This document shows, piece by piece, positions 6,801 to 7,106 of a stretch of DNA of 7,106 bases (positions are counted from its first letter, which is position 1; every line of letters starts with the position of its first letter). Both the position numbers and the translations under genes were made by a program. Below the pieces are notes generated by a model. The model was not told the DNA's origin. It worked only from the letters and a program-made list of their open reading frames with translations, and searched no databases. Source of the stretch: an uncultured Eubacterium sp. (GTDB lineage Bacteria > Bacillota > Clostridia > Lachnospirales > Lachnospiraceae); contig CANPET010000080.1 in NCBI GenBank assembly GCA_947573465.1, positions 1 through 7,106 of the forward strand. The letters are read 5' to 3'.

Positions 6801-7106
6801 TAACTGACTTAATTAATTTTCCAAATAAAGCACAGTTAATAGAAGCAGATAACGATATTACGACAGAAATAGGTATTTATGATGACCCAGATAATCAATA
6901 TCAGGGAACATATTCTATTCCGTTGGCAAACTCTAATGTAATGCTGATTGGTTCAGCACAGTCAGGAAAGACAAATATTTTACAAAACATCATTAGAAGT
7001 GTAGCAACAAAATATACACCAGAGGAAGTAAATATTTATGTTATTGATTTCGCTTCAATGGTGTTAAAGAATTTTGAAAAATTAAATCATGTAGGTGGTG
7101 TTGTAA
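3890..7106 (+). CDS. essC: EssC/YukBA-type T7SS FtsK/SpoIIIE ATPase (3'-truncated by window edge)
   Basis: The frame is open for 1072 codons to the right edge; full EssC proteins are about 1,400-1,500 residues. Domains in order: FHA-like 1 (about 1-105); FHA-like 2 (about 120-200, with ISIG at 127-130 and GVYHNGKKV); polar linker; two closely spaced membrane helices (about 264-304); charged coiled coil (about 305-360); the conserved FDRVPEDEDFLTVRIGKG (about 365-382); a degenerate ATPase-like module (about 420-640); ATPase 1 with Walker A GTTGSGKS (691-698, Lys697), IDFKGGG (722-728), Walker B VIVDEFAEL (Asp801, Glu802), ATQKP (834-838) and PGRAYFQVG (879-887); then the start of ATPase 2 with Walker A GSAQSGKT (1021-1028) and VIDFAS (Asp1053). 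ATPase 1 has every key residue and should be active. Both FHA-like domains lack the full GR/SxxH/NGT set, so classical phosphothreonine binding is doubtful. EssC is the membrane motor that recognises and drives export of WXG100/LXG-type substrates. Cut after the second P-loop. Confidence 0.95.
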   Translation, partial: MEYGYIIKISNKNLYKEIQLPIDKTIIKIGMDMECDVRLYKENFFEKFMLTFSKNNDVWSIACSKNIYIDAGDVRKLLNKELKHGDKFTIRYQESGNSVFEIEFVFDFDNKERKYNRKIDISNVQRISIGNGKENSIALNSPYIKNDQIFLDKNGDKLELKVVCTTYGVYHNGKKVNASETIENGDFISIADFSFYYKDNTLFTENSKNIVVNNLEYKDKKENENYPKFNRSTRIKSVLNEEKIELMDPPAKPEKPKDNLFVRLLPSLGMLAASGVMAFMGGMMIIFSAISGGMAIVTTVIGVVQNKKEFKQKSEERIEKYNKYIEEKSKSIEKIRQEEKETLEEIYIDQYTEKIYFNTFSPDLFDRVPEDEDFLTVRIGKGDIKAKREINYKKQEKLEIEDNLQQIPEQLSEKYKNIHEAPIVCDLKSVNAVGIVGVEKYRFSIFKNFVIDICARQYSTDVKLFFVAEKEHKDKIYWCRLLPHVYNSEIGIRNIVCDDESKNLIFEYLYKELSLREQNKREEKKNTKLIVFFYDEYGFKNHPISKFVDKAKDLDVTFIFFGNKKADIPTGCGYIIDIKDTNTANYINVSDKKETYQVEYPTVSNNEIINIVNILAPVYTEEISLEGTLTKNISLYQLLNIIVVDDIDLMTNWSTTQVFKSMSAPIGVSKTGIVSLDLHDKAHGPHGLVAGTTGSGKSEILQTYILSMATLYHPYEVAFVIIDFKGGGMVNQFNKLPHLLGAITNIDGKEINRSLKSIKAELQKRQHLFADADVNHIDKYIKKYKAGEVKIPLPHLIVIVDEFAELKAEQPDFMKELISAARIGRSLGVHLILATQKPAGQVDDQIWSNSRFKLCLKVQTQEDSNEVIKSPLASEIKEPGRAYFQVGNNEIFELFQSAYSGAPEKADESQVKEFTIYSYADSGKRAPVFVQKNKKSEDGNLTQLDALVQYIYEYSRSIGLEKLSDICLPSLTDLINFPNKAQLIEADNDITTEIGIYDDPDNQYQGTYSIPLANSNVMLIGSAQSGKTNILQNIIRSVATKYTPEEVNIYVIDFASMVLKNFEKLNHVGGVV
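4679..4801 (+). other. Paired transmembrane helices of EssC
   Basis: About 41 codons (residues 264-304) are almost free of charge. They start LLPSLGMLAASGVMAFMGGM and continue through a Gly-Gly turn into a second hydrophobic run ending VVQ before NKKEFKQK. This matches the two short-loop helices that anchor EssC and place both the FHA region and the ATPases in the cytosol. The exact helix borders are uncertain. Confidence 0.8.
5960..5983 (+). other. Walker A of EssC ATPase 1
   Basis: Codons 691-698 read GTTGSGKS, the canonical FtsK/SpoIIIE P-loop, followed by EIL. The partner Walker B (VDEFAEL) is encoded at about 6284-6307 with Asp801 and Glu802 both present. In EssC proteins this first ATPase is the one most needed for secretion. 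Confidence 0.92.
6950..6973 (+). other. Walker A of EssC ATPase 2
   Basis: Codons 1021-1028 read GSAQSGKT, a complete P-loop (Lys1027, Thr1028), with the following strand YVIDFAS and the HVGGVV segment typical of the second EssC ATPase. The Walker B and the third ATPase lie beyond the right edge, so their state cannot be judged. Confidence 0.85.

Overview
The window reads as the inside of one plus-strand operon from a low-GC Gram-positive bacterium, most likely a clostridial anaerobe of the Lachnospiraceae type. That placement is an inference from three things: the A/T-rich codon use, the strong AGGAG-type ribosome binding sites, and the gene content. There is no rRNA or other marker to confirm it. 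The operon encodes a Firmicutes-type (T7SSb/Ess/Yuk) type VII secretion system. The anchors are an EssC/YukBA-type FtsK/SpoIIIE ATPase with two N-terminal FHA-like domains and a YukD/EsaB ubiquitin-like protein.

Layout from left to right, all on the plus strand: (1) 3-1583, the 3' end of a large surface protein built of repeated Ig-like modules, with one C-terminal membrane helix and a short basic cytosolic tail. It has no visible start and runs off the left edge. (2) 1603-2550, a soluble protein with a DUF6382-like N-terminal domain and a C-terminal FHA domain. (3) 2562-3617, a MinD/CpaE-like P-loop ATPase with an N-terminal receiver-like domain that has lost its phospho-acceptor Asp; it starts with GTG. 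(4) 3627-3878, a YukD/EsaB ubiquitin-fold protein. (5) 3890 to the right edge, the first 1072 codons of essC. This part covers both FHA-like domains, the paired membrane helices, a coiled coil, a degenerate ATPase module, the complete first FtsK/SpoIIIE ATPase and the start of the second. The intergenic gaps are only 19, 11, 9 and 11 bases and each holds a Shine-Dalgarno sequence. No promoter or terminator is visible inside the window, so the five genes are almost certainly co-transcribed.

How the genes may work together: EssC is the membrane motor and substrate receptor, and YukD is its small cytosolic partner. The canonical Staphylococcus/Bacillus neighbours EsaA, EssA and a membrane-anchored EssB/YukC are not seen here. 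Their places are taken by an FHA/DUF6382 protein, a CpaE-like ATPase and an Ig-repeat membrane protein. The main hypothesis is that this is a variant T7SSb. In it the DUF6382-FHA protein would do the job of the EssB pseudokinase domain, the Ig-repeat protein would supply the part outside the membrane, and the MinD/CpaE-like ATPase would position or regulate the machine. Three FHA-type domains in one operon suggest contact with a Ser/Thr kinase or pseudokinase. There are no RNA genes, mobile elements, CRISPR arrays or gene-free stretches over 20 bases.
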